Positions 24,469 to 33,756 of a DNA stretch of 56,883 bases are shown here, piece after piece. The stretch is from assembly GCA_009693015.1 (NCBI GenBank), contig SHYB01000004.1, positions 16,001 to 72,883 of the forward strand. Reading direction: 5' to 3'. The DNA is from Dehalococcoidia bacterium (GTDB taxonomy: Bacteria; Chloroflexota; Dehalococcoidia; SHYB01). Each line of letters starts with the position of its first letter. Positions within the stretch are counted from its first letter, which is position 1. Position numbers and translations under genes: made by a program. The notes below the pieces were generated by a model. That model did no database searches, had not been told where the DNA came from, and was given only the letters and a program-made list of their open reading frames with translations.

Positions 24469-25383
24469 TTAGGCGAATATGGTAGCCACGACCTCGGCAA
24501 TGCTGCGCTGGACTTCCGCATCGTCGGTGAGCGCCCACACCACGGCGGACTGGCAGGCGCGACGCGGGGGAATGCCGCCGGCGATGAGCTTGCCGGCGTA
24601 GATGAGCAGGCGGGTGCTCACGCCTTCCTGGAGGCCGTGCTCCTTGAGGTGGCGCACCTTCTCCCCCAGCTTAGCGAGGTTCATCGCCACGTCCGCAGGC
24701 ACGCCGCTCTCATGCTCGATGACCTTGCTTTCAATCTCGCGCGGGGAGTAATCGAACTCCAGGGAGATGAAGCGCTGGCGGGTGCTGTGCTTGAGGTCTT
24801 TGAGCGCGTTCTGGTAGCCGGGATTGTAGGAGATCACGAGGAGGAAGCGGTCGTGGGCCTCCAGAATTTCGCCGCGCTTCTCCACGGGCAACATGCGGCG
24901 ATGGTCAGTGAGCGGGTGGATGAGCACGGTGGTGTCCTTGCGCGCCTCGACGATCTCATCCAAGTAGCAGATAGCGCCGGTCTTCACGGCGCGGCTGAGG
25001 GGGCCGTCAATCCACTTGGTCTCCTGGCCCTCCAGGAGATAGCGCCCCACGAGGTCGCTGGCGGTGAGGTCTTCATGGCAGGCGATAGTGACAAGCGGCA
25101 TGCCCACCTTACCGTTGCCCGCCGCAGCGGCAGCGCCGCCCTTGCCCTTGGGTTTGACGGTAGCCAGCGATTGCCCCAGGCGGTAGGACATGTACTCCAC
25201 GAAGCGCGTCTTGCCGCATCCGGTCGGCCCCTTGAGCAGCACGGGCAGCTTCTGCTTGTAGGCCGTCTCGAAGACCTGCACCTCGTCATGCACAGGGAGG
25301 TAGAACGGCTCTTTCTGGAGCTGATACTCTTCAATAATGTAGTGGCGGTAGAGGGACTTGGTCTGGCCGGGTGCTGTTGTCAT
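24469..25383 (-). CDS. CbbQ/NirQ/NorQ-type MoxR AAA+ ATPase
   Basis: A 304-residue AAA+ protein. Walker A is GPTGCGKT, Walker B is ICYLDEI, sensor 1 lies in [10 protein letters not shown], and Arg-rich STRQRF follows. The CbbQ C-terminal segment ([18 protein letters not shown]) is present. A Gly/Ala/Lys insertion ([15 protein letters not shown]) sits in the region between beta strands 1 and 2. These ATPases remodel metalloenzymes together with a vWA partner, here encoded just downstream. The start overlaps the coaE stop by four bases (ATGA), so coaE, the ATPase and the vWA gene form one operon. Confidence 0.93.
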   Translation of the reverse strand: MTTAPGQTKSLYRHYIIEEYQLQKEPFYLPVHDEVQVFETAYKQKLPVLLKGPTGCGKTRFVEYMSYRLGQSLATVKPKGKGGAAAAAGNGKVGMPLVTIACHEDLTASDLVGRYLLEGQETKWIDGPLSRAVKTGAICYLDEIVEARKDTTVLIHPLTDHRRMLPVEKRGEILEAHDRFLLVISYNPGYQNALKDLKHSTRQRFISLEFDYSPREIESKVIEHESGVPADVAMNLAKLGEKVRHLKEHGLQEGVSTRLLIYAGKLIAGGIPPRRACQSAVVWALTDDAEVQRSIAEVVATIFA

Positions 25384-25991
25384 GAGGCCCTTCCCTTGGC
25401 GGCGATGCGGTCGTCCCAGGCGGCGCGGACGCGGCGTTCTAGTTCTGTCAGGGGGCTATTGGTGTCAATGATCACTTGGGCGTGCGCAGCGCGCTCTTCA
25501 TGGGGCAGCTGCGCCATGATGCGAGCCTGTATCTGCTCCACGGACAAGCTATTGCGTCGTTGAATACGTTGCACTACCACCGCTTCCGGAGCGTAGGTGA
25601 CCCATATCTCGTCCACCAGCGACAGCCAGTTCGCTTCAATGAGGATGGCCGCTTCCACCACCGCCACCTGCACGCCCTCATCGCGCCACTGCTGGAGGCG
25701 TTCGAGCATCATCTGGCGAATGCGCGGGTGGGTGATGCCGTTGAGCTGCGCCAGCTTCTCCGGGTTGCCGAAGACGATGGCGCCGAGCTTCTTGCGGTCT
25801 ATCTCCCCGCCGGGGCCGAGAATTTCCTTACCGAATGTCTCCTGGATGTCATGCCAGGCGGGAGTCCCGGGCAGGTAGCATTCATGGCCTACCTTGTCCG
25901 CGTTCAGCAGTCTGGCCCCCAGCCGTTCCAGGTGCCTGGCGACTGTGCTTTTGCCGCTGCCGACGCCGCCGGTGAGTCCGATGATGCGCAT
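25380..25991 (-). CDS. coaE: Dephospho-CoA kinase
   Basis: The last step of coenzyme A synthesis, phosphorylating dephospho-CoA at the ribose 3' position. P-loop [23 protein letters not shown], the PRIRQMM region and the lid segment IQRRNSL are visible; the 203-residue length is typical. It is the first gene of the minus-strand operon and overlaps the CbbQ-like ATPase by four bases. That linkage has no obvious functional reason. Confidence 0.96.
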   Translation of the reverse strand: MRIIGLTGGVGSGKSTVARHLERLGARLLNADKVGHECYLPGTPAWHDIQETFGKEILGPGGEIDRKKLGAIVFGNPEKLAQLNGITHPRIRQMMLERLQQWRDEGVQVAVVEAAILIEANWLSLVDEIWVTYAPEAVVVQRIQRRNSLSVEQIQARIMAQLPHEERAAHAQVIIDTNSPLTELERRVRAAWDDRIAAKGRAS

Positions 25992-26019
25992 GAATGGGGT
26001 GGCGCGCCCTTTAGCCTTT

Positions 26020-26045
26020 CAAGGTGAACCTGCAAGGTGAACCTG
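26020..26045 (+). repeat. Perfect tandem 13-bp duplication
   Basis: CAAGGTGAACCTG occurs twice with no gap, at 26020-26032 and 26033-26045, just upstream of the minus-strand coaE start. It looks like a simple slippage duplication. Confidence 0.8.
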
Positions 26046-26115
26046 CATTGTAGTCCGGCGCCAAAGCATGGTCAAGAAACCAGAAGCAACGGAAGAGAAA
26101 CGATTCATGCGTGTT

Positions 26116-26177
26116 GCTGCAGGGTGCAGCCGCGCGAGGGCAAAAGCCCCTATGCTGGGCCCTGGGGCCAAAGGCCC
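26116..26177 (+). other. Three consecutive hairpins upstream of selA
   Basis: GCTGC-AGGGT-GCAGC (26116-26130), GGGC-AAAA-GCCC (26138-26149) and GGGCC-AAA-GGCCC (26165-26177) follow one another. The last two are each followed by CTATGCT. A TACGAT -10-like box comes next, about 85 bases before selA. The block could be a small extragenic palindromic repeat cluster or a structured leader; no terminator U-run follows. Confidence 0.5.
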
Positions 26178-26270
26178 TATGCTACGATTGGTGCGGGCCG
26201 CACGACACGCCAGATGTGTGAGCGCCCCCGCGAGACGATCGGGACAGTGCGGAGTAGCCCGTCGCTTACT

Positions 26271-27668
26271 ATGCCGACGAAAAAATTACCGATACGCGCC
26301 AACGCTGCATTCAGGAGCCTGCCCAGCGTGGACCGGCTGCTGGCCCATGCCGCGCTGTCGGAAGCAATCGCGCGATGCGGCAGGGAGAACGTGACCGCGG
26401 CGGCACGCGATGCGCTGGCCGAGTCGCGGCAGCGGATCGCGCAGGGCAGGGCCGCGCCTGGATTGGACGCGCTGGCGGAATCCATCGCGGCGACGGTGAC
26501 TGCCCGGTACGCGCCATCGCTGCGCACGGTGATCAACGCCACGGGGGTGATCTTGCACACTAACCTGGGCCGTGCGCTGCTGTCGGAAGCGGCGCAGCAG
26601 GCGGCGGTGCGCGCCGCGGCGGGCTACACCAACCTGGAGTACGACCTGGAGTCGGGAGAGCGCGGGTCGCGGCACGGGCACCTGGAATCGCTGCTGCGGC
26701 AGGTGACGGGGGCAGAGGCAGGGCTGGTGGTGAACAACAACGCCGCGGCGGTGATGCTGGGTTTGCACGCCTTTGCTCTGGGCAAGGGGGTGATCGTATC
26801 GCGCGGGGAGGCGGTGGAGATCGGCGGCGGGTTCAGGGTGCCGGAGATACTGCAACAGAGCGGGGCGAAGCTGGTGGAGGTGGGGACGACGAATCGCACC
26901 TACCTGGCGGATTTTGAAGCGGCGGTGACCCCGGAGACGGCGGCGTACTTGCGGGTGCACCCCAGCAATTTTCGCGTGTCCGGGTTCACCCACGAGCCGT
27001 CGCTGGCGGAGATGGCGTCTTCGGCCGGAGAGCGCGGCATCCTGCTGCTGCATGATATCGGCAGCGGGTGCCTGCTGGAGACGCGGGCGTTCGGGCTGGC
27101 GCACGAGCCCACGCCGCAGGAGAGCATCGCCGCGGGAAGCGACCTCGTGTTCTTCTCCGGGGATAAGCTGCTGGGCGGGCCGCAGGCGGGGATCATCGCG
27201 GGCAAGGCGCCGCTGGTGCAACAGCTCAAGAAGCACCCGCTGGTGCGGGCGATGCGCATTGACAAGATGACGCTGGCGGCGCTCCAGGCGACGCTCCTGC
27301 ACTACGCTACGGGCGAGGCGGCGTCACAGATCCCGGTGTGGCGCATGATCGGCGCGGCGCGGAAGGACCTCAGCACGCGGGCGCGGCGCTGGGCCAAGGC
27401 CATCGGCCAGGGAGCGTCGGTCATACAGAGCGAGTCCACCATTGGCGGCGGGAGCCTGCCCACGGAGACGTTGCCATCACCGGTGGTGGCGATCGGCGGC
27501 ACGGGCACGGCGCTGGAGTCGCTGGCGAAACGGCTGCGGCATGGGCCCACGCCGGTGGTGGCGCGCATCGAACGGGAGCGGCTGGTGCTGGACCCGCGCA
27601 CGGTGCTGCCGGAGCAGGACGACGCGCTGCTGGCGGCGGTGCTCGCTGCCCTGGCCGCAGGGCAATAG
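26271..27668 (+). CDS. selA: L-seryl-tRNA(Sec) selenium transferase
   Basis: A 465-residue PLP enzyme that converts seryl-tRNA(Sec) to selenocysteyl-tRNA(Sec). Clear SelA segments are INATGVILHTNLGRALLS, YTNLEYDLESGERGSR, VVNNNAAAVML, and VFFSGDKLLGGPQAG, whose Lys (about residue 298) should bind PLP. Its presence implies a selenoproteome, but selB, selD, selC and obvious TGA-containing selenoprotein genes are not in this window. ATG 26271 gives the normal N-terminus (PSVDRLL). Its ribosome site is weak. The stop is 13 bases before the likely mutS2 start. Confidence 0.96.
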   Translation: MPTKKLPIRANAAFRSLPSVDRLLAHAALSEAIARCGRENVTAAARDALAESRQRIAQGRAAPGLDALAESIAATVTARYAPSLRTVINATGVILHTNLGRALLSEAAQQAAVRAAAGYTNLEYDLESGERGSRHGHLESLLRQVTGAEAGLVVNNNAAAVMLGLHAFALGKGVIVSRGEAVEIGGGFRVPEILQQSGAKLVEVGTTNRTYLADFEAAVTPETAAYLRVHPSNFRVSGFTHEPSLAEMASSAGERGILLLHDIGSGCLLETRAFGLAHEPTPQESIAAGSDLVFFSGDKLLGGPQAGIIAGKAPLVQQLKKHPLVRAMRIDKMTLAALQATLLHYATGEAASQIPVWRMIGAARKDLSTRARRWAKAIGQGASVIQSESTIGGGSLPTETLPSPVVAIGGTGTALESLAKRLRHGPTPVVARIERERLVLDPRTVLPEQDDALLAAVLAALAAGQ

Positions 27669-27681
27669 CAGGAGTTGCGCC

Positions 27682-30069
27682 ACGGCTAGAAAGCGCCGCT
27701 ACACCAAGGCAGAACTGAAGCAGCATACCCTGCGCGTGCTGGAGTTCGACCGCGTGCGTGAGCGGCTGGCGGAGCATACGTCGTTCACGCTCTCGCGGGA
27801 ATTGGCGCTGGCGCTCACGCCGTCCATCTCCCACGCCGAGGTGACGCGGCTGCTGCGGGAGAGCGGCGACGCGATGCGCCTGCTGGAGGCGCGGCCGCAG
27901 GTGGGCATCGAGCGGGCGACGGACGTGCGCCACCTGGTGCAGACGGCGGCGCTGGGGGGACAGCTCACCGGCGCAGATTTGATACAGATCGCCGGCGCGC
28001 TGGGGGCGATCCACGGCATCGCGGGGGCGCTGTTGCGCAACGCCGACCTGGCGCCGTCGCTGGCGGCGATCGCGCGGGGGCTGGGGGAGTTCCGCGATAT
28101 CGAGTCGGCGCTGCGCACGTCGCTTTCGCCCCAGGGCGATGTGCTGGATGCGGCGAGCGATGTGCTGGGCCGCATCCGCCGCGAAGAACGGGAAGCAGGC
28201 GAGCGATTGCAGGGGCGGCTGAAAGATTTCGCCTCATCAGCGGAAGGCCGGCGCGTGCTGCAGGAGCCGTTCATCACCACGCGGGACGACCGTTATGTGC
28301 TGGCGGTGAAGGCGGAGCATCGCGGGCAGGTGCCGGGGCTGGTGCACGATGTCTCGTCCAGCGGGGCCACGGTGTTCATGGAGCCGCTGGAGGTTGTGGA
28401 GATGGGGAACGCCTGGCGGGAGCTGAAGCTGGCGGAGCAGCGGGAGGTGCAGCGCGTGCTGCGTGAGCTGTCGGCGCTGGCGGGTTCGCGCAATGAGGCA
28501 GTGCAGGAGAGCGTGGAGCGCCTGGGGCACCTGGACCTGGCGCTGGCGAAGGGGCGCTACGGGCGGGCGCTGCGGGCGGCGACGCCGCAGCTTGCCGCCG
28601 CCGGCGGGCGGGTGACGCTCTCGCTAGTCAATGCGCGACACCCGCTGTTGGGGGCGAAGGTCGTGCCGATCTCGCTGGCCCTCGATGCAACGATGCGCGC
28701 GCTGGTGATCTCCGGGCCGAACACCGGCGGCAAGACGGTAGCGCTGAAGTGCATCGGCCTCCTGGCGGCAATGGCCCAGGCGGGCATGCCCATCCCCGCG
28801 GAGGCACATTCCCGGCTCAGCGTTTTCGACTCGATCTATGCCGACATCGGCGATGAGCAGAGCATCGAGCAATCGCTGTCCACGTTCAGCTCGCATATGT
28901 CCACCATCGTGGAGGTGCTGGAGGACGCCACGGGACAGTCGCTGGTGCTGCTGGATGAGCTGGGCGCGGGGACGGACCCGCAAGAAGGCTCGGCAGTGGC
29001 GACGGCGGTGCTGGCGGAGCTGGTGCGGCGGGATACGGCCACGGTGGTGACCACGCACCACGGGGCGCTGAAGACGTTCGCCCACGGCACGCCGGGCGTG
29101 CAGAACGCCAGCGTGGAGTTTGACCCCAAGACGCTGGTGCCGACGTACCGGCTGACCATTGGGTTGCCGGGGCGGTCGAACGCGCTGGCGATTGCCCAGC
29201 ACCTGGGCCTGCCCCCGCACATCCTTGCGGATGCAAAGGCAGCGCTGGGCACGCAGGCGGAGGAGGTGGATACGCTGCTGGCGGATATCCAACGGCAGCG
29301 GGAGATGGCGGAGGAGGAGCGCGCGGAGGCGGAGGGGGCGCGGCGGAAGCTGGAGGAGGAACGGGAAGCTCTGGAGCGCCAGGCCCAGGCGTTCGCCGAG
29401 GAGCGCCGCCGCTCCTCGCTGGCGGAGCGTCTGGACGTGCAGGTGCAAGCGGAGGAGATGAAGAGCCGCTTGCGCCAGGCATCGCGACGGCTGAACAGGC
29501 TGGTGGGCGAGAAGGGCCGCGACGAGCTTGCCGCGGTGACCAAAGATGTGGAGACGATGCGCAAACAGCTGGAGCAAGGGCCGTGGAAGGTGACGGCGCC
29601 GCCCAAGTCGCGGGAGGCGCTGGCGGCAGGGGACATGGTGCGGGTGGAGGGGCTTTCGCCAGCGGCGGAGGTGGTGCAGGCGCCGGACGCACGCGAGATG
29701 TTGCAGGTGCAGGCGGGGGCCATGCGCATGCGGCTGCATCGCGACCGCGTGCAGGGCAAGGAGAAGAAGCCGGCTCGCTCGAAAGCCGGGCAAGTGGCAG
29801 TGATGCGGCAAGGCCCTGCACGCCCTGCGGTGACCGGCGAGCTGTCGGTACACGGGATGCGCGCCCAGGAAGCGCTGGCGGCGGTGGAGGACTATATTGA
29901 ACAGGCGGCGCTGGCGGGGCACCAGCGGGTGCGGATCGTGCACGGCAAGGGCAAGGGCGTGCTGCGCTCGGCGATCCAGCAGGCGCTGAAGAAGCACTCG
30001 CTGGTGAGCCGGTACCACGAAGGCATGCCGGAAGAGGGCGGGCAGGGCGTGACGATTGCGGAGCTGTAG
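27682..30069 (+). CDS. mutS2: Endonuclease MutS2
   Basis: A protein of about 795 residues that binds branched DNA or collided ribosomes depending on species. Walker A ISGPNTGGKT, Walker B LLDELGAGTDPQEGSA and STHHGALK-type TTHHGALKTFA are present. A charged coiled coil (QREMAEEERAEAEG and onward) precedes the C-terminal Smr nuclease domain (ELSVHGMRAQEA, IVHGKGKGVL). The start is odd: no ATG, GTG or TTG fits upstream of GTG 27736. A good AGGAG sits eight bases before ACG 27682 (ACG GCT AGA AAG), so initiation may be at ACG, or that codon is a mutated or misread ATG. GTG 27736 (VLEFDRV) is the fallback. Confidence 0.92.
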   Translation, partial: TARKRRYTKAELKQHTLRVLEFDRVRERLAEHTSFTLSRELALALTPSISHAEVTRLLRESGDAMRLLEARPQVGIERATDVRHLVQTAALGGQLTGADLIQIAGALGAIHGIAGALLRNADLAPSLAAIARGLGEFRDIESALRTSLSPQGDVLDAASDVLGRIRREEREAGERLQGRLKDFASSAEGRRVLQEPFITTRDDRYVLAVKAEHRGQVPGLVHDVSSSGATVFMEPLEVVEMGNAWRELKLAEQREVQRVLRELSALAGSRNEAVQESVERLGHLDLALAKGRYGRALRAATPQLAAAGGRVTLSLVNARHPLLGAKVVPISLALDATMRALVISGPNTGGKTVALKCIGLLAAMAQAGMPIPAEAHSRLSVFDSIYADIGDEQSIEQSLSTFSSHMSTIVEVLEDATGQSLVLLDELGAGTDPQEGSAVATAVLAELVRRDTATVVTTHHGALKTFAHGTPGVQNASVEFDPKTLVPTYRLTIGLPGRSNALAIAQHLGLPPHILADAKAALGTQAEEVDTLLADIQRQREMAEEERAEAEGARRKLEEEREALERQAQAFAEERRRSSLAERLDVQVQAEEMKSRLRQASRRLNRLVGEKGRDELAAVTKDVETMRKQLEQGPWKVTAPPKSREALAAGDMVRVEGLSPAAEVVQAPDAREMLQVQAGAMRMRLHRDRVQGKEKKPARSKAGQVAVMRQGPARPAVTGELSVHGMRAQEALAAVEDYIEQAALAGHQRVRIVHGKGKGVLRSAIQQALKKHSLVSRYHEGMPEEGGQGVTIAEL

Positions 30070-30131
30070 GGGCGGGGACAGATGTATCCGCACGGCACAT
30101 CGCTGCATCTCGTAGGGAAAGGGGGCACGCA

Positions 30132-30578
30132 ATGCAAGTGAAAGAACTGGGGCACGTGGTGCTGTATGTGCGCGACCTAGCGCGCTCCGTGGCGTTCTAC
30201 GGCGGCGTGCTGGGGTGGCGCAACGTACCCGTGTCCATGCGCGGCGCGGCGATGTTCTCCGGCGGGCGCACGCATCACGAGCTGCTGCTGATCGAGGTAG
30301 GCCCGGCCGCCCAGCCGATTCCCAAGGGCAGGCGCGTGGGCATGTACCACTTTGGGTTGAAGATCGGCGAGACGGACGCGGAGCTGCGCGAGGCGATGGC
30401 CCAGGTGCAGGCGGCAGGCGCGGAGATCGTGGGGACGGCGGACCATACGGTGACGCACAGCCTGTACATCTTGGACCCCGACGGCAATGAGATCGAGCTG
30501 TATGTGGATGTGCCGGGGGTGGACTGGGCGAAAGACCCCCAGGCCATCGCCGCGCCGGTGAAGGCGCTGCGGCTATAG
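30132..30578 (+). CDS. VOC-family (glyoxalase/dioxygenase-like) protein
   Basis: A 148-residue single-module vicinal oxygen chelate protein. ELGHVVLYVRDLARSVAFYG opens the fold with its metal-binding His. MYHFGLKI supplies a second His, and YILDPDGNEIELYVD is the closing strand with the expected Glu. Family activities range from glyoxalase I to ring-cleaving dioxygenase and fosfomycin resistance; the substrate is unknown. ATG 30132 follows AGGGAAAGGGGG. It is probably co-transcribed with the zinc-ribbon gene 27 bases on. Confidence 0.9.
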   Translation: MQVKELGHVVLYVRDLARSVAFYGGVLGWRNVPVSMRGAAMFSGGRTHHELLLIEVGPAAQPIPKGRRVGMYHFGLKIGETDAELREAMAQVQAAGAEIVGTADHTVTHSLYILDPDGNEIELYVDVPGVDWAKDPQAIAAPVKALRL

Positions 30579-30605
30579 CAAGCGGCGCGGTGTGGAGGTA
30601 GCGGG

Positions 30606-30794
30606 ATGGCCCGGGAAGAGATCGTCTGCCTCAACTGCGGCCACAGCTTTCCCAGTGAAGAATCGCTGGCGGAGGCGCGCTGCCCCCGCTGCGATAGCGA
30701 GCTGCTATCGCGCAACCCGTGGCTGCTGGGCTCCTGCGAGGCGGAGGGGCTGACGGCGGAGGACTATCGCGAGCGGGTGCGCGTCAGCACCTGA
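30606..30794 (+). CDS. Small zinc-ribbon protein (62 aa)
   Basis: Two CxxC knuckles, CLNCGHSF and CPRCDSE, about 20 residues apart, mark a zinc ribbon of the kind found in small regulatory or nucleic-acid-binding proteins. GTGGAGG precedes ATG 30606. No further domain; the C-terminus is a helix (TAEDYRERVRV). Specific role unknown. Confidence 0.75.
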   Translation: MAREEIVCLNCGHSFPSEESLAEARCPRCDSELLSRNPWLLGSCEAEGLTAEDYRERVRVST

Positions 30795-30934
30795 TGCTAG
30801 CGGGGCCGGCGGTGCGCCGGCACACGACCCTCAGCCGAAAGCTTGTCAGGCCAACGCCCGCCGCGTCCAGCAGCCTGCGCCCTGATGCGGTACGATGGGT
30901 CGCCAATCATGCCGGGGATCGTGGAGGTGCGCGG

Positions 30935-32338
30935 ATGACACAACGCAGTCGCGGCAAGCCCGCGGGTGGGACGCCGCTGCCCGGGCTGGGCATGGACGAG
31001 CCTCAGCACCGTGACGTTACTCTCGCAGGCAGCCACGCACCGCTGGCGGCGCGGATGCGCCCGCGGACGCTGGATGAGTTCGTCGGCCAGGAGCAGATCG
31101 TCGGGCCGGGGCATGTGCTGCGCAAGAGCATTGAGATGGACCAGCTGCCCTCCATGGTGCTGTGGGGGACGCCGGGAACGGGCAAGACCACGCTGGCGCA
31201 GATCATCGCGGGCATGACGCGATCGCACTTCGCGCCGGTGAGCGCGGTCAGCGCGGGGGTTGCCGACCTGCGGCGCATCGTTCAAGAGGCGCGAGAGCGG
31301 CACAAAGCGTCAGGGCAGCGCACGGTGCTGTTCATTGACGAGGTGCACCGCTTCAACAAGGCGCAGCAAGACGCGATCCTGCCCTACGTGGAGGACGGCA
31401 CGGTGACGTTCATCGGCGCCACCACGGAGAACCCGTCGTTCGAGGTCATCTCGGCGCTGCTGTCCCGCGCACGCGTGTTCCAGTTACATGCGCTGGGGCG
31501 CGAGCAGCTGCGCATCATCCTGCACCGCGCGCTGACCGATGCCGAACGGGGCCTGGGCGGCCTGCGAGCGGTGCTGGCGACTGCCGCGGAGCAGGCGCTG
31601 CTGGACATGGCGAACGGGGATGCCCGCGCGGCGCTGAACACGCTGGAACTTGCGGCGGCGGCGACGGAGCCGGGGCCCGACGGCGGGCGCCTGGTGACGC
31701 TGGCGACGCTGGAGGATGCGGTGCAGCATCGCTTGCTGCGCTACGACCGCGCCGGCGACGAGCATTACGATACGATCTCGGCGTTCATCAAATCGGTGCG
31801 GGGGTCAGACCCGGATGCGGCGGTGTACTGGCTAGCGCGGATGCTGGAGGCGGGCGAGGACCTGATGTTCATCGCGCGGCGGCTGGTGATCCTGGCAGCG
31901 GAGGATATTGGGCTGGCGGACCCGCAGGCGCTGACGGTGGCGATGGCGGCGCAGCAGGCGGCGCATTTTATCGGAGTGCCGGAGGCGTACCTGCCGCTGT
32001 CTGAGGCCACGATCTACCTGGCGGCGGCGCCCAAGAGCAACTCCGCGCTCAAGGCCTATGCCGCAGCACAGGCGGATGTTGCGGAGCAAGGAAACCTGCC
32101 TGTGCCGCGGCACCTGCGCAACGCACCGACGGGCCTGATGGAGGCAATGGGCTACGGCAAGGGCTATCGCTATGCCCACGAGCACGCCGGGCACCAGGTG
32201 GAGCAGCAGCACCTGCCTGACGCGCTCAAAGGGAAGCGGTATTACAACCCTGGGACTGAGGGGGCGGAGGCGGAGATCGGACAGCGGCTGGAGTCGTGGG
32301 GCAAGCGCCCGCCTGCCGGGACGCCGCCGCAGCGCTAA
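30935..32338 (+). CDS. rarA: Replication-associated recombination protein RarA (MgsA)
   Basis: A 467-residue clamp-loader-like AAA+ ATPase acting at stalled replication forks. PLAARMRPRTLDEFVGQEQ opens the AAA module. Walker A is GTPGTGKTT, Walker B is LFIDEVHRFNKAQQD, sensor 1 lies in GATTENPSF, and the C-terminal tetramerisation domain includes SVRGSDPDAAVYWLARML. ATG 30935 has GGAGGTG five bases upstream. It ends one base before the stop of the convergent MFS gene. Confidence 0.96.
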   Translation: MTQRSRGKPAGGTPLPGLGMDEPQHRDVTLAGSHAPLAARMRPRTLDEFVGQEQIVGPGHVLRKSIEMDQLPSMVLWGTPGTGKTTLAQIIAGMTRSHFAPVSAVSAGVADLRRIVQEARERHKASGQRTVLFIDEVHRFNKAQQDAILPYVEDGTVTFIGATTENPSFEVISALLSRARVFQLHALGREQLRIILHRALTDAERGLGGLRAVLATAAEQALLDMANGDARAALNTLELAAAATEPGPDGGRLVTLATLEDAVQHRLLRYDRAGDEHYDTISAFIKSVRGSDPDAAVYWLARMLEAGEDLMFIARRLVILAAEDIGLADPQALTVAMAAQQAAHFIGVPEAYLPLSEATIYLAAAPKSNSALKAYAAAQADVAEQGNLPVPRHLRNAPTGLMEAMGYGKGYRYAHEHAGHQVEQQHLPDALKGKRYYNPGTEGAEAEIGQRLESWGKRPPAGTPPQR

Positions 32339-32339
32339 C

Positions 32340-33608
32340 CTACGCCATGCGCACTTCCGGCATCGGCGGAGGCCGTCGCACCAGCGTGATCGCCACCACG
32401 GACACCGACCCCGCGGCTATCCCGTAGACGATAAGCACGGTAGTGAAGCTGCCGGTCCAGTCCTCCACCGCCGCCGCGATGAGCGGTCCCGCCATCTGGA
32501 ATCCGGTCAATATCCCAAACACCATCCCTTGAATCTTCCCGAAGTTGGCCCGCCCAAAATAATCGGTGAGGAGGGAGAACACGAAGGGATAGGCGCCGCG
32601 CTGCCCGAACCCGAACAGAATCGAGAAGGGTATCAGGTGCCACGTGGCCGAGGAAAAGGCAAAAACAATCGTACCCGCGCCCACGCACATGTGGGCCACA
32701 ATCACCATAAGCCTGCTCTCCAGCTTGTCCGCGAGCCACCCGCTGGCGAGCGTGCTCGTCACACCGATAATCCCCAGCGCTGTCGCCGTCGCCGTTATTG
32801 ATGAGGCGCCGAATCCCTTGTCTTTCATATGCGGCACCAGGAAGAGCAGTACCGAGCTGGATGAAAGCGCCGAGACGCCTCCCGCGAGCACCAGCAGCCA
32901 GAATGCCTGGCTTTGCATCGCAAAGCGAAAGCTCGTGCCCGCTATAGGTTGTGACGCAGGGGTCGCGGCAGCGGACGTCGCTCCGGCAGGCGCGGCCAGG
33001 ACTGGATCGCCGTCAGGGCGCAGGCCGTACTGTTCGGGCCGGTGCCGGGCAATCATCGCGGAAGGCAGTCCGATGGCCAGCATCCCGCCGGCCATCGCAT
33101 ACATCGTGGTGCGCCATCCCCAGGCCTGCTCCATCCACACGATCGCCGGCAGAATAAACACGCCTGCGCCCGCGCCCGCCAGCACAATGCTCACGGCCTT
33201 GCCCCGGTCCCGCACAAACCAGTTCGCCGCCGAAGCAGGGCCGACGCCGGCGAGGAAAATGCTCACGCCCACCGCCACCACCGGGAAGGCCAGAAAGAAT
33301 TGCCACGCCTCTTGCGCTGACGCCACCAGGCACAGGCCCGCGGCGGACAAGACGCTCGCGGCAACCACCAGGGGGCGTGGACCAACCTTATCGAACAGGT
33401 ACCCCACCACCGGCGAGACGACCACCGCCGCGGCCTGGCGCAGGTTGATGACTAATGTAGTGACGGTGGTGGAAAGGCCAAAAGACTCCTTGAGCGGTGT
33501 GAAGAGCGCAGAGAAGCCCGTGAGCAACACCCCGGTCCAATAGAAACCAAGGAAGCAAAATGTCCAGACAACCCACCAGCCGTAAAAGATACGCGGGCGC
33601 GCGGACAT
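32340..33608 (-). CDS. MFS transporter (OFA-like, monocarboxylate/oxalate type)
   Basis: About 422 residues with twelve likely membrane helices. The family Asp/Arg loops are GYLFDKVGPRPLV and GWLADKLESRLMV. FYGWWVVWTFCFLGFYWTGV at the N-terminus is characteristic of oxalate/formate-antiporter and related carboxylate carriers. ATG 33608 was chosen for GGAGA seven bases upstream and because it begins right at the first helix; ATG 33686 would add an unconserved tail. It is divergent from ftsZ across a 257-base gap that holds two palindromic operators, so a shared regulator is possible. Confidence 0.9.
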   Translation of the reverse strand: MSARPRIFYGWWVVWTFCFLGFYWTGVLLTGFSALFTPLKESFGLSTTVTTLVINLRQAAAVVVSPVVGYLFDKVGPRPLVVAASVLSAAGLCLVASAQEAWQFFLAFPVVAVGVSIFLAGVGPASAANWFVRDRGKAVSIVLAGAGAGVFILPAIVWMEQAWGWRTTMYAMAGGMLAIGLPSAMIARHRPEQYGLRPDGDPVLAAPAGATSAAATPASQPIAGTSFRFAMQSQAFWLLVLAGGVSALSSSSVLLFLVPHMKDKGFGASSITATATALGIIGVTSTLASGWLADKLESRLMVIVAHMCVGAGTIVFAFSSATWHLIPFSILFGFGQRGAYPFVFSLLTDYFGRANFGKIQGMVFGILTGFQMAGPLIAAAVEDWTGSFTTVLIVYGIAAGSVSVVAITLVRRPPPMPEVRMA

Positions 33609-33735
33609 CGGCGTCTCCGGCCTCTTGGGCGGCGTGGCTGCTTGCACCGGCTCGGCGAGGGTAGCCTGCCTCATGCAGCCTGTCAATGAAAAGTGTCCTG
33701 GGCGGCCCAGCCATGATGTGTATCCGGCAGCAATC

Positions 33736-33752
33736 CTTAAACTTAGTTCAAA
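33736..33752 (+). promoter_or_regulatory. Operator-like palindrome O1 upstream of ftsZ -35
   Basis: CTTAAACTTAGTTCAAA matches O2 (33790-33806) at 15 of 17 positions. It ends four bases before the -35 box. Together the pair brackets the ftsZ promoter, suggesting a dimeric repressor. Confidence 0.6.
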
Positions 33753-33756
33753 ACCA

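Noticed and set aside
21153-25383. Carbon-fixation (RuBisCO activase) locus
   Set aside because: The ATPase and vWA genes are CbbQO-like, but no RuBisCO or Calvin-cycle gene is present, so that role is not supported.
28624-30132. A 502-codon minus-strand frame opposite mutS2
   Set aside because: The His/Arg/Leu-rich shadow has no motif, and the plus strand is certain.
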